Shown: positions 35,634 through 48,700, counted from the first letter of the stretch. The stretch: DNA of 64,000 bases from Scenedesmus sp. ARA3 (GCA_004335835.1 RWJK01001160.1:4567-68566); one strand, 5' to 3'. A program made the numbers and translations. Notes: generated from the letters alone by a model not told the origin.

Positions 35634-36603
35634 TCACCTGCAAAGCCTGTGCCACTGGACCAGGCAGTGAGCGACAGCTGGTTGGGGTACAGCGAGCACA
35701 GCCCCAGCGCAGACGCCTCCCCTAGGCCGCCCTGGATGGCCACCAGCCCCACCCCCAGCAGCTGCACAGCAACAGTGAAGAATCAAATAACAAATGCATT
35801 ATCAGCAAGGGCAGCAGGGGGTGGCTCCAGTCATTACAATGGGCATAGAGCAAAGCATGGTGAGTGGCAGTGCAGTGTGGCTGGTATGCCGGCGGCATGA
35901 TATAGTGTGAGCACACGGACGTCCCTGCTGATGCATGTGTGCTGCTGCACTTGCTTCTCTCTTGGCAGCAAAGCATGTTTGGGGTGTGGCAGTGCAACTG
36001 CAATGGAGGGCCGCCAGTGCAAGCATGCTGCGAGTGGACTGCTGCACACAGCACAGCTTGCCGGCTCCCTGGTAGCCCCCACACCTGCTTTGTCATGCTT
36101 TTGCTGCAGCCCACAATGATGAATGAGCAGCTCATCAGCGCTGCTGCCACCCAGAAGCGTGTGCTGTAGCCGACCAAATGGAACCAGTAGGGTGCTGAGA
36201 GCTTCACAATGATGGTGGGGCCGATGGCAAACAGGTACACCAGCCCTACTGCACTTGCTGCAATCTCATTAGCTCCTGCAGGGCATAGGATGAGCTGCAG
36301 TCATGCCTGCTGTGCTGATGAAGCTATCAGGCGTGACAGCAGGGGTTGGTTGATGCTGTGCGGGAGGGTGCTGGCAGGGCAGGGCAGAGGTTGCGAGGTT
36401 GAGGCAGCAGTCATTGCCAGGTAACATGCTGTGGAGTATCCGGTTGCTAACCTACCTGCTATCATTATCACGTAAGCAGAGTTGTTGAGCAAGCCCAGGA
36501 TCCAAAAGCCAGCAAAGATGCGCAGCAGCAGCGTCTTAGTAGCCTTGTCCTGCAAGCTGCTGTTGCCAGCGCCAGCGCCTTGGAAGTTGAGCACCAACGT
36601 CAT
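33406..36603 (-). CDS. CLN3: CLN3 (battenin) lysosomal/vacuolar membrane protein
   Basis: CLN3 is an endolysosomal multi-pass protein of the MFS fold, linked in animals to export of glycerophosphodiesters. Minus-strand exons 36603-36456, 36275-36085, 35761-35638, 35449-35246, 34839-34321 and 33776-33452 chain in phase. Family blocks are clear: FWILGLLNNSAYVIMIAG, the span FAIGPTIIVKLSAPYWFHL, GLGEASALGLCSLYPNQL then TAWSSGTGFAG, PLFVVYFAEYAMQSGTW, YSNWMYQAGVCVSRSSG (spanning an exon junction), and GLLGGAVYVNSFTLLSKEV with REFSLSAACVADSLGIACAD. The cytosolic loop is inflated by a His/Gln/Ser-rich insertion. The end is uncertain: reading on gives a stop at 33406 (518 residues); splicing to 33328 would end right after GCLFR (504). 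It shares a 430-base divergent upstream region with the FOP-like gene. Confidence 0.9.
34065..34290 (+). repeat. Two-copy direct repeat in a CLN3 intron
   Basis: About 34066-34132 and 34213-34282 share the block CAGCACTCACACG, then CAAGCTGC/CCAGCTGC, then GGCAGCCCTGCAAGGCC/GCAGCCCTGCAGGGCC, preceded by TGCTTAA. Both copies lie in intron 34320-33777, next to the end of exon 34839-34321. Confidence 0.75.
35593..35636 (+). repeat. (CTG)n run next to a CLN3 5' splice site
   Basis: About 13 CTG units on the plus strand, CAG in the sense direction, beginning right after the donor of exon 35761-35638 (sense GTGAGG then CAGCAG...). Confidence 0.95.
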
Positions 36604-37033
36604 TGGTGTAGGTTTCCAAGACTATGGATGGGCACTTAAACGCAGAATAAGTTGCCTATGGTTTGTGCTGGTGACCAGCCCATGCCAGCAGCAGCAGCAG
36701 TAGCAGGATTGCTTGAGCTAGCCACCGGCCGCATATCGCCCAATCTTGCGAGGCTTGCTAATGTATGACTGTGCTAAAGCGGTGCCTTCGGGATGAAAGT
36801 GCAGTTGAAACCTGGTTGTGGTGTGTGTCAGTGGAGCAGTGGCAGTTACGTCCTCGTTTCAAACCCTGCCGAGCAGTTTCTGCGAGACAAACGATCTTGA
36901 GGCTCTGCTCAAGTCCTTGTTGGAATCAGGCCCCCGACGGCTTTGTCTTGGCAAGTCAAGGAACACCGAAGTTTGAGTTGGAAAAAGCAGCTCGCACGCA
37001 CGGCCTGTGTGCCGTAGCTGGGCCGTACGTGAC
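36604..37033. promoter_or_regulatory. Divergent promoter region of CLN3 and FOP/CEP43-like genes
   Basis: 430 bases between two start codons facing away from each other. Both 5' UTRs and core promoters must lie here. A short purine-rich element precedes the FOP-like start. No TATA box is obvious except TATAATAA, which overlaps the FOP-like start itself. Confidence 0.5.
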
Positions 37034-40000
37034 ATGGATATAATAAAGGAGGTAACGCTTAAATGATCATTGGGAGCCAAGTTGCAGCACCTAGGCCGTT
37101 GAGTCACAGCAGGGTGCTCAGCTGCTTCTGCTGTGTGCTGCAGCGTGTAACACAAGTCTTGGACAGCAAAGGCGTGCTGACGAGACTAAAGGTAAGCAAG
37201 GAGGCCGTGCAGCTGGCAGCACAAGCTGCCAACCAGCAGGCTGTCCTCCGCTGACGTCACGCCATTTCTTCTGCAGGCAGAGCTGCGCGCAAATGTGTTC
37301 CTGGCTATCAATGACCAGGACATTCAGAATGGTGGCGTAGGTGGGTTACAGCCTAAAATGGTTTTTTCGTTCACTCAATGCATTGACAGCCTCTGCTGCA
37401 TGCTGAGCATACCGGAGACTATCACAACAGGTTGAGCCTTTGCGTCTTGCTGCTGCAGGTCTTGCCAGCAAGTCTGATGGCAGGCACAGGGAGCAGCTGC
37501 TGCGTGATCCAGCAGGTGAGGTTTTGTGCAGTACTGCAGGCCAAATGTTGCAGGTTAAAGACAGCAGCTGCAGCACTCGTAGTTGTGCAGCAGCAGGGGA
37601 ACGCCCGCGCTATGTCTAAGGACGTCCTGACATCTGTGGCACGCAGGTGTCGTGCTGGTGGAGCTGGTGCGGGACTTCTTGCGCTGGAGTAACCTGCAGT
37701 TCACAAGTCAGGTGGGGCAGCAGCAGCAGCTCATTATGCTGCCATGCTTTGATGCTAGGTGCATAAGTGCCTGAGTCATTGCCATCGCCTGGTTTGCAGA
37801 AAGCATGCCGTTCGCACAATTACTTGCTGGGAATGCTCTTTGCAGGTGTTTGAGCCTGAGATGCAGCTTGCAACACCGCCGTGGGACCGCAGCAGCTTGG
37901 AGCAGCACGTGGTGAGCTTCATTCAGCGTCCTTCTGGGACTGCATTAGACGTGACATGCTCGAGTCTTATGCTGCACAGCATTTCGAGGCCAATAGATGC
38001 AACCTGCTAGTGGACAACGTGTACAGGCGATAGCGTCCTGCAAGCTGCACAACATTGACTAACTCAACGCCAGCCATGCCCTCCCATTTCAACCCTCCAA
38101 GGTTCCACAAGCAGTTGGCGGGTGCGTTTCTGTGCCACTGCAGGGGCTCGCTGGAGGGGATGCCAGCGCTCCACTCCTGCTGCAGCTGCTCAATCAACAC
38201 ATGGGACAGCCGCAAGCCCCGCTGCCAACGTACATGGCAGCGCAGCAGGCAGCTGCTGCAGCTGCGCCTGAGTACAGGCGCAGCTCAAACGCTGACCTGG
38301 CAGTACCGCAGCCACTGCAGCCACAGACAGCAGGATATGCAGCTGCAGCAGCTGCGAAGCAGCGGGCGTCCAAGTCCGGCTCCTATGTAGATGATGTGGA
38401 GGAGGACCTGCTGGCTGCAGGCATGCTGCATAGCGGACAGAGCCATGAGGAGGAGGAGTATGCTGCCGTCTTTGTGAGTATGCTGCTGCCACATTGTTGG
38501 GGCTGGAGAGTGGATGAAGATCAGCAACGGCAACAGCAACTGGCAGCACTGCATGCAAAGCAGCATCCTTGCTATGAATCAAGTGCCTGGTCATTCATTC
38601 GCTTTCTCCACGCATGTGCACATTGCTAATACCGCAGGTTGCAGCGCAGCCACGCTCTGGTGGCTCTGGCACAGAGTCAGATGGTGGCAGCAGCAGCAGT
38701 GGCCGCCAATTCCAAGAGCAGCAGAGCAGGCCTGTGCGCGATGCCCACGCCAGCATAGCTGCAGCTCTGCCACAGCAGGTGCGCGAACACCTTCGGTAAA
38801 TATGCCGCTGCGCAGCAGCAGCACCAGAACACTTGTTGAGAAGCTTTTCCCACCTGGGCAACAGCCATAACTGTTCTGCTAGAGGCCAACAACAATCTGG
38901 TTGCGGTTGTGCTCTCGTTCCTCAATTTGGGTGTGATTGGCTGCTGCAGGTGCCTTCACCTGCAGCTGCTGGCGAGCTGTCAGAGTCATTCGGCCACCTG
39001 GACCGCAGCCCAGCTGCCATGAGCCTGGAGCTGCACGGCCTTGACAGCCCACCAGCGCAATACACAGCAACAGCAGCAGGTGGAGCAGAGGCAAGCAGCC
39101 CAGGCAGTGATGCCGCAGGCAGCAGCAGGTTGAGCAGCCCATCAGCAAGTATGGAGCAGCAGCAAGGCAGCGTCGCGTCGCCACCTGTAGCATCCATGCC
39201 TGGGCGGCTGGGCCCACTGGCGGCTCTGAGGTGAGCATCACCTGAATGCAATGCCAGTTCCGCCTGACCTTCTCAGTACTGTGAAGTGTGTTCCGGGTCG
39301 GCTGCGGTCTGCTACGTGGGTGCTATATGCAGCAGCAGGTGCCCTGGCGCATCTCCTTCACCTTGCTTCCCATCACGCCCTGTGCCGCGCTGCTGTGTTG
39401 GTGGTTTGTGCAGGCCTAACAAGCTCGCACCGCTGCCAGCCGTCAAGGGGCCTGTCGGCAGCATCAGCAGAAGCAGCAGGTCCCCTGGTGCACCTGATGA
39501 CCTGCGGGAGGAGCTGAGGCGTGTGGGGCTGCTGGGAGCTTCAGCAGCAGACGCCAGCCCTGGCGCCAGCAGCAACGGCAGCCCAGTGTATGGAGCAGCG
39601 CAGCAGCACACACTGTACTATGGCAGTGGGCATGACCTGGAGAGCCCAGGAAGCTCCATGGCAGCAAGTGCAATCAATACTAGAGAAATGCCACCTGCAG
39701 GGAATGCTGCTGCTGGTGGTGGCGCAGGCAGTGCGGGCCTGTCGATGGCTCCTGGTGTGTATGGCAGTGCTGCAGGTGGTGTTAACTTTGGCAGCGACAG
39801 CAGCAGCGATGATGACGACTTTGGCATTGCAGAGCAGCGGCAGCTGTTTGAGGCGGCACGCAGGCAGCTCTCGCAGAGCTCACAGGGCGGTGGCCAGCAG
39901 GTGCCACAGCAGCAGCAGCGCCTGTCTGTGGCGGCAGCAGCAGCGCAGTGGGAGGATGACGATGGCGAGTCTGTCAGTGATGTGGACATCCCAGAGGACC

Positions 40001-40493
40001 TCAGTGTGCCTCTAGAGGTGGGTGGCGGCAATGCGGTGTGACAGCACTAGGTGCAGCATACCATGTGACGTTGACTGGCACCTGCTGTAGCAGCAGAATT
40101 TGGAGAGCATGTAGGAACTTCGTTCACAACCAGCTGCAGTGCCTGCTTGGTGGTTTGCGGCAGGGTGCCCTGCACCCACAGGGTTCGCGATTTACTGTTG
40201 TGCAGTCGCGTTACTAATGCCGTATTGCTGCTGTTGCTGCTTCTGCTTCGCCTCGTCAACATTCGCTGCTTCAGGGCCTTGATGCTGGAGACTACTCAGA
40301 GGTGTTCAGGGCAGGTGCTGGTGCTGAGCAGCCGCAGCAGCAGGCTGGCTCGCAGAGTGCTGCAGCTGCTGCTGCCAGGGAGCAGCACGGCCTGTCCATG
40401 GACCTGCACGAGACGGGGCTGTCAGTGTCAGACAGGCCGGGAGGCATTGGTCTGGAGTCAGCTGACTTCAGGATTGACGATGATGACTTCTAG
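37034..40493 (+). CDS. FOP/CEP43 (FGFR1OP)-like centriolar protein with TON1/LisH N-terminus
   Basis: FOP proteins sit at centrioles and basal bodies and are needed for ciliogenesis; plant TON1 is a relative that organises cortical microtubules. Eleven exons (37034-37051, 37144-37191, 37277-37340, 37459-37515, 37647-37711, 37846-37911, 38144-38473, 38638-38778, 38950-39230, 39414-40017, 40275-40493) chain to 630 residues. The N-terminal module is well conserved: MDIIKERVTQVLDSKGVLTR, LKAELRANVFLAINDQD, GVVLVELVRDFLRWSNLQFT and SQVFEPEM, matching the FOP order of helix, LisH-like dimerisation motif and VFQPE segment. The remaining 450 residues are disordered, rich in Ser, Gln and acidic patches, and end in FRIDDDDF, an acidic C-terminus. 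The first coding exon is only 18 bases, so its choice (ATG 37034) is less sure than the rest. Confidence 0.82.
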
Positions 40494-41162
40494 TGCTTCC
40501 TGCATCACAGTGCCATGTCACGGGATGGAGGGTGGTGCTCCAGGTGCAGTGGCTGCGTTAGCCTGAACGCAGTTGAACTGGGTGCGTGTTGCTGATGATC
40601 TATCATGTGGAGGTTGTGGCAGTACCCATGGCTGCCGGCATGGCTCCTGCATGCGCGTATAGGCTGGCATGCCATGCAACTAGTGTGCCAGCCCAGCAGC
40701 AGCAGGACTCAGCAGTACAGTTACGAGCCATGAACTGCATGGCAGTGCATGTATTGGCTGGTGGAAATGCTGCCGAGTGTCAAGCATGCATGGCGCACGG
40801 CATACAGTGATCGTTCTGCAGTGGCGCAGGCTCACGATCATCGGATGCCATTGCTGCACAGTGGCATGTAGTACCGTAAGCAGAGTACTGACTTGGTGTG
40901 CTGCCATTGGGTAGTGGTGATGTGTGCGACATTGGCAGACTGCTACATTGATTCTTACTAGTGACAAAGGGTGCTTGCTGCGGCCTTTTTCGTCAGGGCA
41001 CGTGTCAAGCTGTTCAGCTTTTGTTACATAATTTGAATGCAGGTTGACGGACCACCGTGTGGTGTTTGTAAAGCCTCCCTTGAAAGCCCTTTGAAGTATT
41101 TCCGCCGACAATCTGAAATATTTGGCTGAGTTACCTCATGTAGCCCGGCTCGCACCTGCCAC
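40494..41162 (+). other. Spacer between FOP-like and FHA genes
   Basis: 670 bases with the 3' UTR of the FOP-like gene and the promoter of the FHA gene. No further gene or clear motif seen. Confidence 0.5.
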
Positions 41163-42482
41163 ATGATGGCCACCATCACGCTCACAGTAGTGTCTGGACC
41201 TGCAGCCGGCTCTTCGGTAACTCGTGAAGCAAACAGCAAGCGCATTTTCTTGGGCAGGATCAAGACCGGCAACGCCATACCGCTGAACGACCCTTCTGTC
41301 TCAAGCAAGCACCTTGAGGTGCTTTTCAGAGATGGCAGCTGGTTCGTAGAAGACAATGACAGTACTAATGGCACAAAATTGAATGACGGAGAGGGGAGGC
41401 TGCTGACAGGTGTGCACTGGGGTGGTGCCTGGGGCCCGGGCGCTGTTCAGAGCACATCATGCTGTGCTGGTGGCCTACCAGCAGTTGTTTGCTGATGCTG
41501 TTGGGTGGCGCTGCTGTTTGCAGGGCAAGCTTACAAGCTACGCAGTGGCGACAGAATACAGCTGGGCACCGAGGGCACATGCGTGCAAGTGCAGTTTCAA
41601 GAGGTGGGTTGTGAGCGGCAGCATCAGCAGCAGCTGCACAAAGTTCACGTTTCACAGCGCCTTTTGCTGGATGCGGCTTGTCGCCTGTGTGCATGTGATT
41701 GGCTGATCATTGAAACAACCAGTGCATCCCACATCTATAAGGCCATGTCATTGGCATAATTTTGTATCACGCAGCTGTGCACGCCGTCCCAAGCACGCAG
41801 TGAGTTGTCCCAGTTGTGCCTGCACGTGTAGCAGTATATGCATGCCGGCAAATCTTGTGACCCTGACCTTGCTTGCTTTGCTTTCTTGCTGGGGTGCAGT
41901 CCTGCTGCATATACGTGTCAAGTTAACACGCAGCATGAGCTAGGATGGTCTGTGTTTGCTGCTTACAGGAAGCTGCTGAGGAGGATGACACGATGACAGT
42001 AGAAGACAAGCTTACAGCAGACGTGCAGCGCCTAGCAGCAAGCATCAAGGTGGGTGGGCAGCTCCCCAGAGAGCAAACCCGCTGCACGATGTCGCACTGT
42101 CTTGCAGGCAAAGCAGCAGTGCAGCAAGCCCTGCACCGTGTCAGTTCTGCCGGAGCAGTTGCAGCTTTGCGTGGCAATCCTAGCAGGAGTGTGGCATCAA
42201 CGAATTTGTTTCGGCTTTGAGCACATTGCTGCTTGTACAGATGGCGCACCTAGCTTACGCCCACCAACGGTGTCCGTGTTGCACAGTGTATGCCTCAAAA
42301 GTGCCACTGCTCGCCCAGCTTGCTTATGCAGAACAAGCAGTGAACATCACCATCACCTGTGTTGCTTGTGTGTATGTTGCATGCTGCTGTAGGCAGGGGC
42401 GGAGGCCAGTGTCCAGCAGATACGGCAGGAGTGGGCAGACAAGCGCGCCGGACTGCTGCAGCAGCTGGGGCAGCACAGCTAA
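41163..42482 (+). CDS. Small FHA-domain protein with C-terminal coiled coil
   Basis: FHA domains bind phosphothreonine peptides. Four exons (41163-41409, 41524-41603, 41969-42049, 42393-42482) chain to 165 residues ending in TAA. The domain fills residues 5-110 and keeps the key positions: Gly-Arg in IFLGRIKTGN, Ser and His in DPSVSSKHLEV, and Asn in NDSTNGTKLN, then LRSGDRIQLG. After it comes an acidic linker (EEAAEEDD-like) and a short amphipathic helix with VQQIRQEWADKRAGLLQQL, likely a coiled coil. There is no kinase, RING or other domain, so the partner is unknown. Two adjacent ATG codons open the frame; the first is used here. TGTAA lies 200 bases past the stop. Confidence 0.86.
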
Positions 42483-44119
42483 CAGCTGGGGCTGCAGGCA
42501 TGCAGCTGCAACACACCATTTGATTGCTATAGTAGCGCTGGTTGCGCAATCTACATCCTGGCTGCAGGTGTGCGGCGCATGGTTGGAGCAAGGCAGCAGC
42601 CTGCAAGGCTGGAGCCTGCACATGCCAGCGCTAGGCATGTCACAACATGTCGCACTGCAAGCACTACTGCAAGCAGCACGACTGTAACAGGAGCATTCGC
42701 TGGCATGCGGCTGTGGCGCGATACTTGATAGATCATTCAGGGCCTAGCCATGCGCATTCGCAGTGCACAATTGTCTTGGCAGCGCGCACGGATAGATGTA
42801 CACAATGGCTGCGCTCGCACATGCTGCAGCGGCCTTGGTCAAGCACCCCGTATTGTGGGACCACGCACGGCTCGGAGCATTTCTGGCAGCTGCGAGTTCC
42901 GCTGCCTGCTGAGAAGGCACGTGCAGTGACTTCTTGAAGGTGCCAATCCGTGTGTGGCTGACTCTGGTGGAGTTTGCTCGTGTGGCGTGCAACTTTAAAT
43001 GCAAAGCATACGCAGTACGTGTGATGTGCACTGCACCTGGCATGCACCTGGCATGCACCTGGCATGCATGCCTTAGAAGACCGTCAGCGAAGACAAAGGG
43101 TGGACCATAACCCTGGGGTCACCAAGTAGGTCAAGTTGCGGGTGTCAACAGCATGCAGCTGACCTCGGCGATGTGAATTGTTGAGCGTTCTTGGCAATAT
43201 TACAATAGCTGCAGAGGCCTGTGGCCACCTGCAGTTGTGTTTCAGCTGCAGTTTCAGCTGCATCCTTGCTGTGCTCTGCATTGCCATCCACCATGGCACT
43301 GTAGTTGCTGTGTAGGCACTGCCCGCCATCACCTGCAGAGTTTTTGATGCAATTTGTGGCACAGATTGCCTTCTGGTCTACACAATAGTAAGGTAGTATT
43401 CAGTTCATGACCATGGGTGCAGGCCGCATCGGTCTAGGTGCTCGCATAACTTTGTATGCATCTGTAGGCTGTCTCTGATTGGGATGTGGGTGAACGGATG
43501 CGGCGCCGTCGTGGTGGACGGATGCCATCCGCCCCCAGTGAGGGCCGACAGCACACAGTAACTTACAAATGGCATTGCACCTCACACCGGGCACACCCTC
43601 CCATGTCAAGTTATCTACCATCATGGCAAGTTGCTAAGGCACGTGGTATAGCCTGCAACATGCATAGTGCAATGCAGTTGCTGCAGCAGCAGGCAATGCC
43701 GCAGCGGCAACCACATGCCAGACTACATGCTTGAGACTCGTCCAACCACCGCGCATTCGGTCGCGTAAGCACCGTCTGTCTTTTTTTCTCTTTTTAACCT
43801 TGAGCCATGAGTCGCAGTCCTGAAAGGGTTGTTGGCGGGAAGAGCAGATTCAGAAGGAGCCACATTCACCGACTGCCGCCAATCGCACTTCAGACGCCAC
43901 TATAAGGATCCTTGTAGCAGCTTATCTCATGTTCGTAGCACTTGCCTCTGCTAAGGATGCGCTGTGCAAGAGTAATCGCCGCTTATAGACTAACAACCCG
44001 GCAAGATCCACCGCGGTCAACGTTAACAGGCTCACACACGCACTGTATGAGTTTTACTCTAGCCTGAACTTAGATCAACTCTGCAAGATAGTGCAGCACA
44101 GCATTCCTGCAAGTGCGCC
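42483..44119 (+). other. Spacer between FHA and GULLO-like gene 1
   Basis: 1.6 kb with no recognised gene. It contains the FHA 3' UTR with TGTAA at 42683-42687, a short tandem GGCATGCACCT (three units near 43033-43066), and the promoter of the oxidase gene close to 44120. Confidence 0.5.
42683..42687 (+). terminator. Possible TGTAA polyadenylation signal of the FHA gene
   Basis: TGTAA 201 bases after the FHA stop codon, at a similar distance to the TGTAA after the TTC27-like gene. Confidence 0.4.
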
Positions 44120-45075
44120 ATGCAGCTTCGCAAACCGGCAGTTTGGTGGGCGCTTGTCGCAGTGCTATGGTGTAGTTCACTCCACCAGACACTGGTAAGT
44201 TCGTTCTGTTAGGCGGCAAGCAGGCGGGAGTTGCGCTGTGTAGCAGCATTGTGTCACCATCTCCCACTTCGCTGATCTTGACAGTCAGGGCGTGCGGACG
44301 CAGCATATGCAGCATAGTGGAACATCAGCTCATTGCTGCGCATATACAGCTCTGTTAGTGCGTGCAGACTTGCTCTCTTGCACCAAGTGGGCGAGCCCTT
44401 GACGGTGACAAGAAGCGATGAAAGCGAAGCCCCAGCGAGGCTAGCCTGCAAGCTTGCACTGGAACCAGCAGCAAAGCCCCCACAAGTACACATTGCGACA
44501 GGCATCCCGCCCTGATGAGCTCCGACTCACGTACGACTGACATGCTGCCCCTCGCCTGCTACATTGACCTTGCTTGTGCAGGCTGTTTCGCCGCCCAAAC
44601 CTCCCGTCACCATCAAAGGAACGTTGGTATCAGCTTATGGAGACACAGTGTGTGAGAATCAGGAGGTCCTGCAGCCCACGAGCACTGCGGAAGTTGCTGC
44701 TGCTGTCAAGGCGTACTACAAAAGCAACAGCCCAGGCAACCCTGTGAAGATCAGGGTGGTCACGCGGTCAAGGGGCTTCAATGCATCTGATGGCTACAGG
44801 TAATCAAGCAATGAGCACCTCTGACACTGCACCTGCATGCACTTTCCAAGCAGGTCGCACACCTTGCCTCTGCCTTCAAGGCAAGTTGCCAGGCATCAGG
44901 CTGGAGTAGTGCGTACCACTGCTGCTGCGCCACGCAGCTGTCACAGCACTATGGTGCTTATTAAACAGCGCCATCACGCACTGCTAGCATCGGCAAGCAG
45001 CAGTGCCAGCTACTGCAGCAATTGTCAGCCAGCCGCCTGCAACAAGCTGCATGACCTCTCAGAGTCTGATGTAAC

Positions 45076-45107
<32 letters not shown>

Positions 45108-45721
45108 GTTCCTCGGATCAGAAGCAGGCAAGCCGGCTCAAGCCTATGTTGGGGGTGAACTCATTGCACTGCCTGTTATATTGCACTGCAGGCAGCTGGG
45201 CTTCCATGACCGCTCCGGCTTTGCATGTGCCAAGGGCGGCACCTCCAAGACCAAGACGATCACGCTGCTAACGCAAAACATGCGCTCAGTGCTTGGCAAG
45301 AACGGCGTCAACGTGAAAGTGCAGCCAGGTGAAGAGGAGTCATGCTTATGATGACTAGAGTAGTTGCGTGGTGCTAGCATGTGACATAACAGCCCAGGTG
45401 CTTACCTGCAGTTCAACCAGGGGCCTTGAGAAGATGCAGGAAGCTCTGCAACAGCACGCAGCTGCGGATGGCTGTTCCAAATGATTGCACACTCTCTCTA
45501 TGTGAGCATACTAGCATACTAGCAGCAGCCGTTGCGCCGTTGCGCCGTTGCGCCCTGCCAGCACAGCCGCTTGTGTCGGAGGGTACACGCTGCCACCGCA
45601 AGCCGCTTGCCCTGCTACTGCTGCTGCTGAACGTAGCAAAAAGCAGCATGACAGGCGGCTGCAGCTGCCACCCTACCTGTGTCAAACACAACATGGCAAT
45701 GCGCCCAACTCAGCTGTCTCC

Positions 45722-45752
<31 letters not shown>

Positions 45753-48700
45753 TGCTCCTGCTGCTGCGTTGTATACGCAGGCATGACTGTGGCTGAGCTG
45801 CAGGTCTACGCCACTGCCAACAACCTGACTGTGCCCCTGGGCACCATGCCCGGCTACGCTGACCTCACCATTGGGGGCCTGGTGGCAACTGGAGCGCACG
45901 GCTTTGGCGGCAAGGGCAACAGCAACGTCGTGAGTGCTGCTGAGTTACGATGAGCATGTGGCATGCAGCGGCATCAGTTCTGATGCGCTAGTGTTGTACG
46001 TAGCCTGCAGCGGCAGCCGGTGACAAAGGGCGTGTTCACAACACCCTCCTGCAAAATGCTCGCAATACCAACTTGACAAACGTATTCGCATAAGGCTCTA
46101 TGATGAGCCTGCTGCGCAATCTGACACAGCCGCCCCATGCTATGGTTGTGTACTTGGCTCGCAGGCGGACATTGTGAAGGTAATTACCTTTGTAGATGGC
46201 ACCGGCAAAATAAACAGGGTGGGGCGTAACTCCAGAGTGGGCCGCGGCCTGGCTGGCGGTCTGGGTATGCTGGGTGTTATGACAGAAATAACGCTGCAGC
46301 TGCAGCCTGGGCTGGGCAAGGCCCGCACCTGGAGCACTGGGGCAAGGAGTGACAAAAACATGGCACAGGAGCTGCAGGACCTGTGGGTGAGTTTAAATTT
46401 GTTACTAACTGTTATTGTTGTTGTTTTTGACAGCAAGCAAGCATGCTGTGCTGAACGGCATGAGACCCAGCGGTGGCGGCCAAACATGCTACAACCCAAT
46501 GCAGATTGGACAGCTGTACAGCTTGCAACTTGGCATGCTGCGCTAGGCTACAGGTGCCTGCTAGGCAACTAGTCACTGAGCTGTATGCCCTGTGTACAGA
46601 CTGCAGGCAGTTGTGATGCACATTATAACACACCGTGGTTACACTGTCAATGCGGCTGGTGCTATGCATGGCAGGCGGTTGCGCGCCTGCAGCTGCGCAC
46701 GCCTCAGCGTCATCAATTGCAGCGCAAGGCCTCATCCGCAGTTGACACTTCGTCCTCACCTGCCTCTCAAGCTACTGCTGCTGCTGCTACTGCTGGTACT
46801 GCTGCTGATGATGATGATGATGATGTGGCTTGCAGGACAAGCACAGCAACATGCTTATCTACTGGAGGCCTGACATTGCCCAGTACAAGGTGGTGATCTC
46901 AGAGGTGGTACCCTCCAGCACCCCTTTCGACCCCCCCTTCATCAGCACAGATCTCACACCCGTTGGAGGCTTTGTTAAGCCCGGAAATGATGATTCCCAG
47001 CAGCGCACTGGGCAGCTGATCACAGCCGTGCACCTCGATGTTCCTACCGCCAACTTTTCTAAGGCCCTTTGCCTGGGCTTCGGCGCGACGATCATGGATG
47101 CAAACCAGTTTGGTTGGATACTGGGGTTCAAACAGGGCAGTGGCGGTGTGCCGGAGCCTGTCATCCTAGACAATGCAACTGGGCTGACCAATAGGGTGCA
47201 GGTGCGCAGCAGCACTGCAAACTGACCTCATGGGGTGCCCTGCACTCGCCCATGAGAAGCACTGTGTACAAATGTCTCATGCCTGGCTTTTCAAGGCTGG
47301 CAGATGCAGCCAGGGGGCGCAGAGGCCATCGCAGCCACGGCAGCAGCAGCAGCAGCAGAGGTTGCACTCGTGTCCCGTGCTTGAGGCAGACATGTTGCTG
47401 CCGATTGTAGCACCGTTACTAGCGGCATGAATCAATGCCTGCTGCAGCTGCTGTCGTTGCTGCCATCTGCAGTCACCGCGACTTGGTCTTGCAGACGGTC
47501 TATTGCCAAACAGCCCAAATTGTGTGTCCATGCTGCCACAACCTAGCCAGCCGCTAGCCGTTTGTTGCCGGCTGCTTCCAGTCGCTGAAACAACGCGGTT
47601 GTCTTTGCGCTGCTGCTGCTTCTTATGTTGCTGCTGCTGCTGCTGTCGCTGCTGCTGCTGCAGAACTCCGACTGTGACAACCCTGGCACCCCACAGTCCG
47701 GCACTGGCGGCTGCTTCTTTGAGCCTGCTGCCTGGGAGCGCATCCATGCTAAGGAGCTGGCAGCGATGCAAACCCCGGACCCCACAAAGCTCACTCCCAG
47801 CTTCTCATTTGAGGAGGCTGAGTTCACACTCAACCGCAAGAACCTGTCTGCCTTCATCGAAGACGGCAAGCTCATGGCAAGCAAGCTGCTGCCAGGTGAG
47901 TGCTGAAACACAAGGCACGCAAATGATGACAGCAAGGCACAAGCAGCTGTGTGGATCGGCCTGGTAGCTGAGCGCCCAGCAGGATACTGCAAGACAGTAG
48001 CAGCGGTGTCTCTGCCACAAACCTGCCAGTCTGCAGCACAGTAGGCATGCATGTAATGCCCCAGGTGCATCAGACTATACTGGCAGCATGTTGCTTCTCG
48101 CCAAGTCAAGTGGTTTCAGGTGTCTGCTCCCCTGCAGCATGTCTTGTATTTGCACTGTAGGCTTGTTGTACACCATATTAGCGGCACAGCGTCCCTACTT
48201 AATGAAAGCACGCTAAACAACAACAAAACCATGCATCTGATGTGAATTGCATGCAGGTGTCTGCTGGCCTGGCAGCTTCTTTGTGATGCGCACAGGCGGC
48301 CCCACCAGCGACCACATAGGGCCGCAATTCGGCAGCAGCAGCGACCGCTTCCTGTGGGTGGAGTATGCGCAGTTCAGGCCCAACATCCCCCTCGACCCCA
48401 CAGGCCAACAGGCCAAGCCGCGCCTGCAGAAGAAGGCCTCTGCGCTGCAGGAGTACTGGGAGCAGCTCATGGTCTGCAAATGTGGGTTCTGCAATGAGGC
48501 CGCATGTGCATGCGCATGTGCATGTGCAGCAAGGGTGATGTTAGGCGCTGAGTGGTTGCTGTGTAGATTGTGCGCCTGATGCAGCCGTCTGCTTGCAGGA
48601 CACCAGCAGCAGTGACGATTGCTGTCCTGTTCCTTGGCTTGTAAGCAAAAACCACAAATGCGCACAGCTGCTGCAGCCCGCAGGCAGCATGCTAGCTCAA

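Noticed and set aside
43700..44119. Possible tRNA in the spacer before GULLO copy 1
   Set aside because: No T-arm (GGTTCRAATCC-like) with a matching acceptor stem was found; the same search by eye failed elsewhere in the window.
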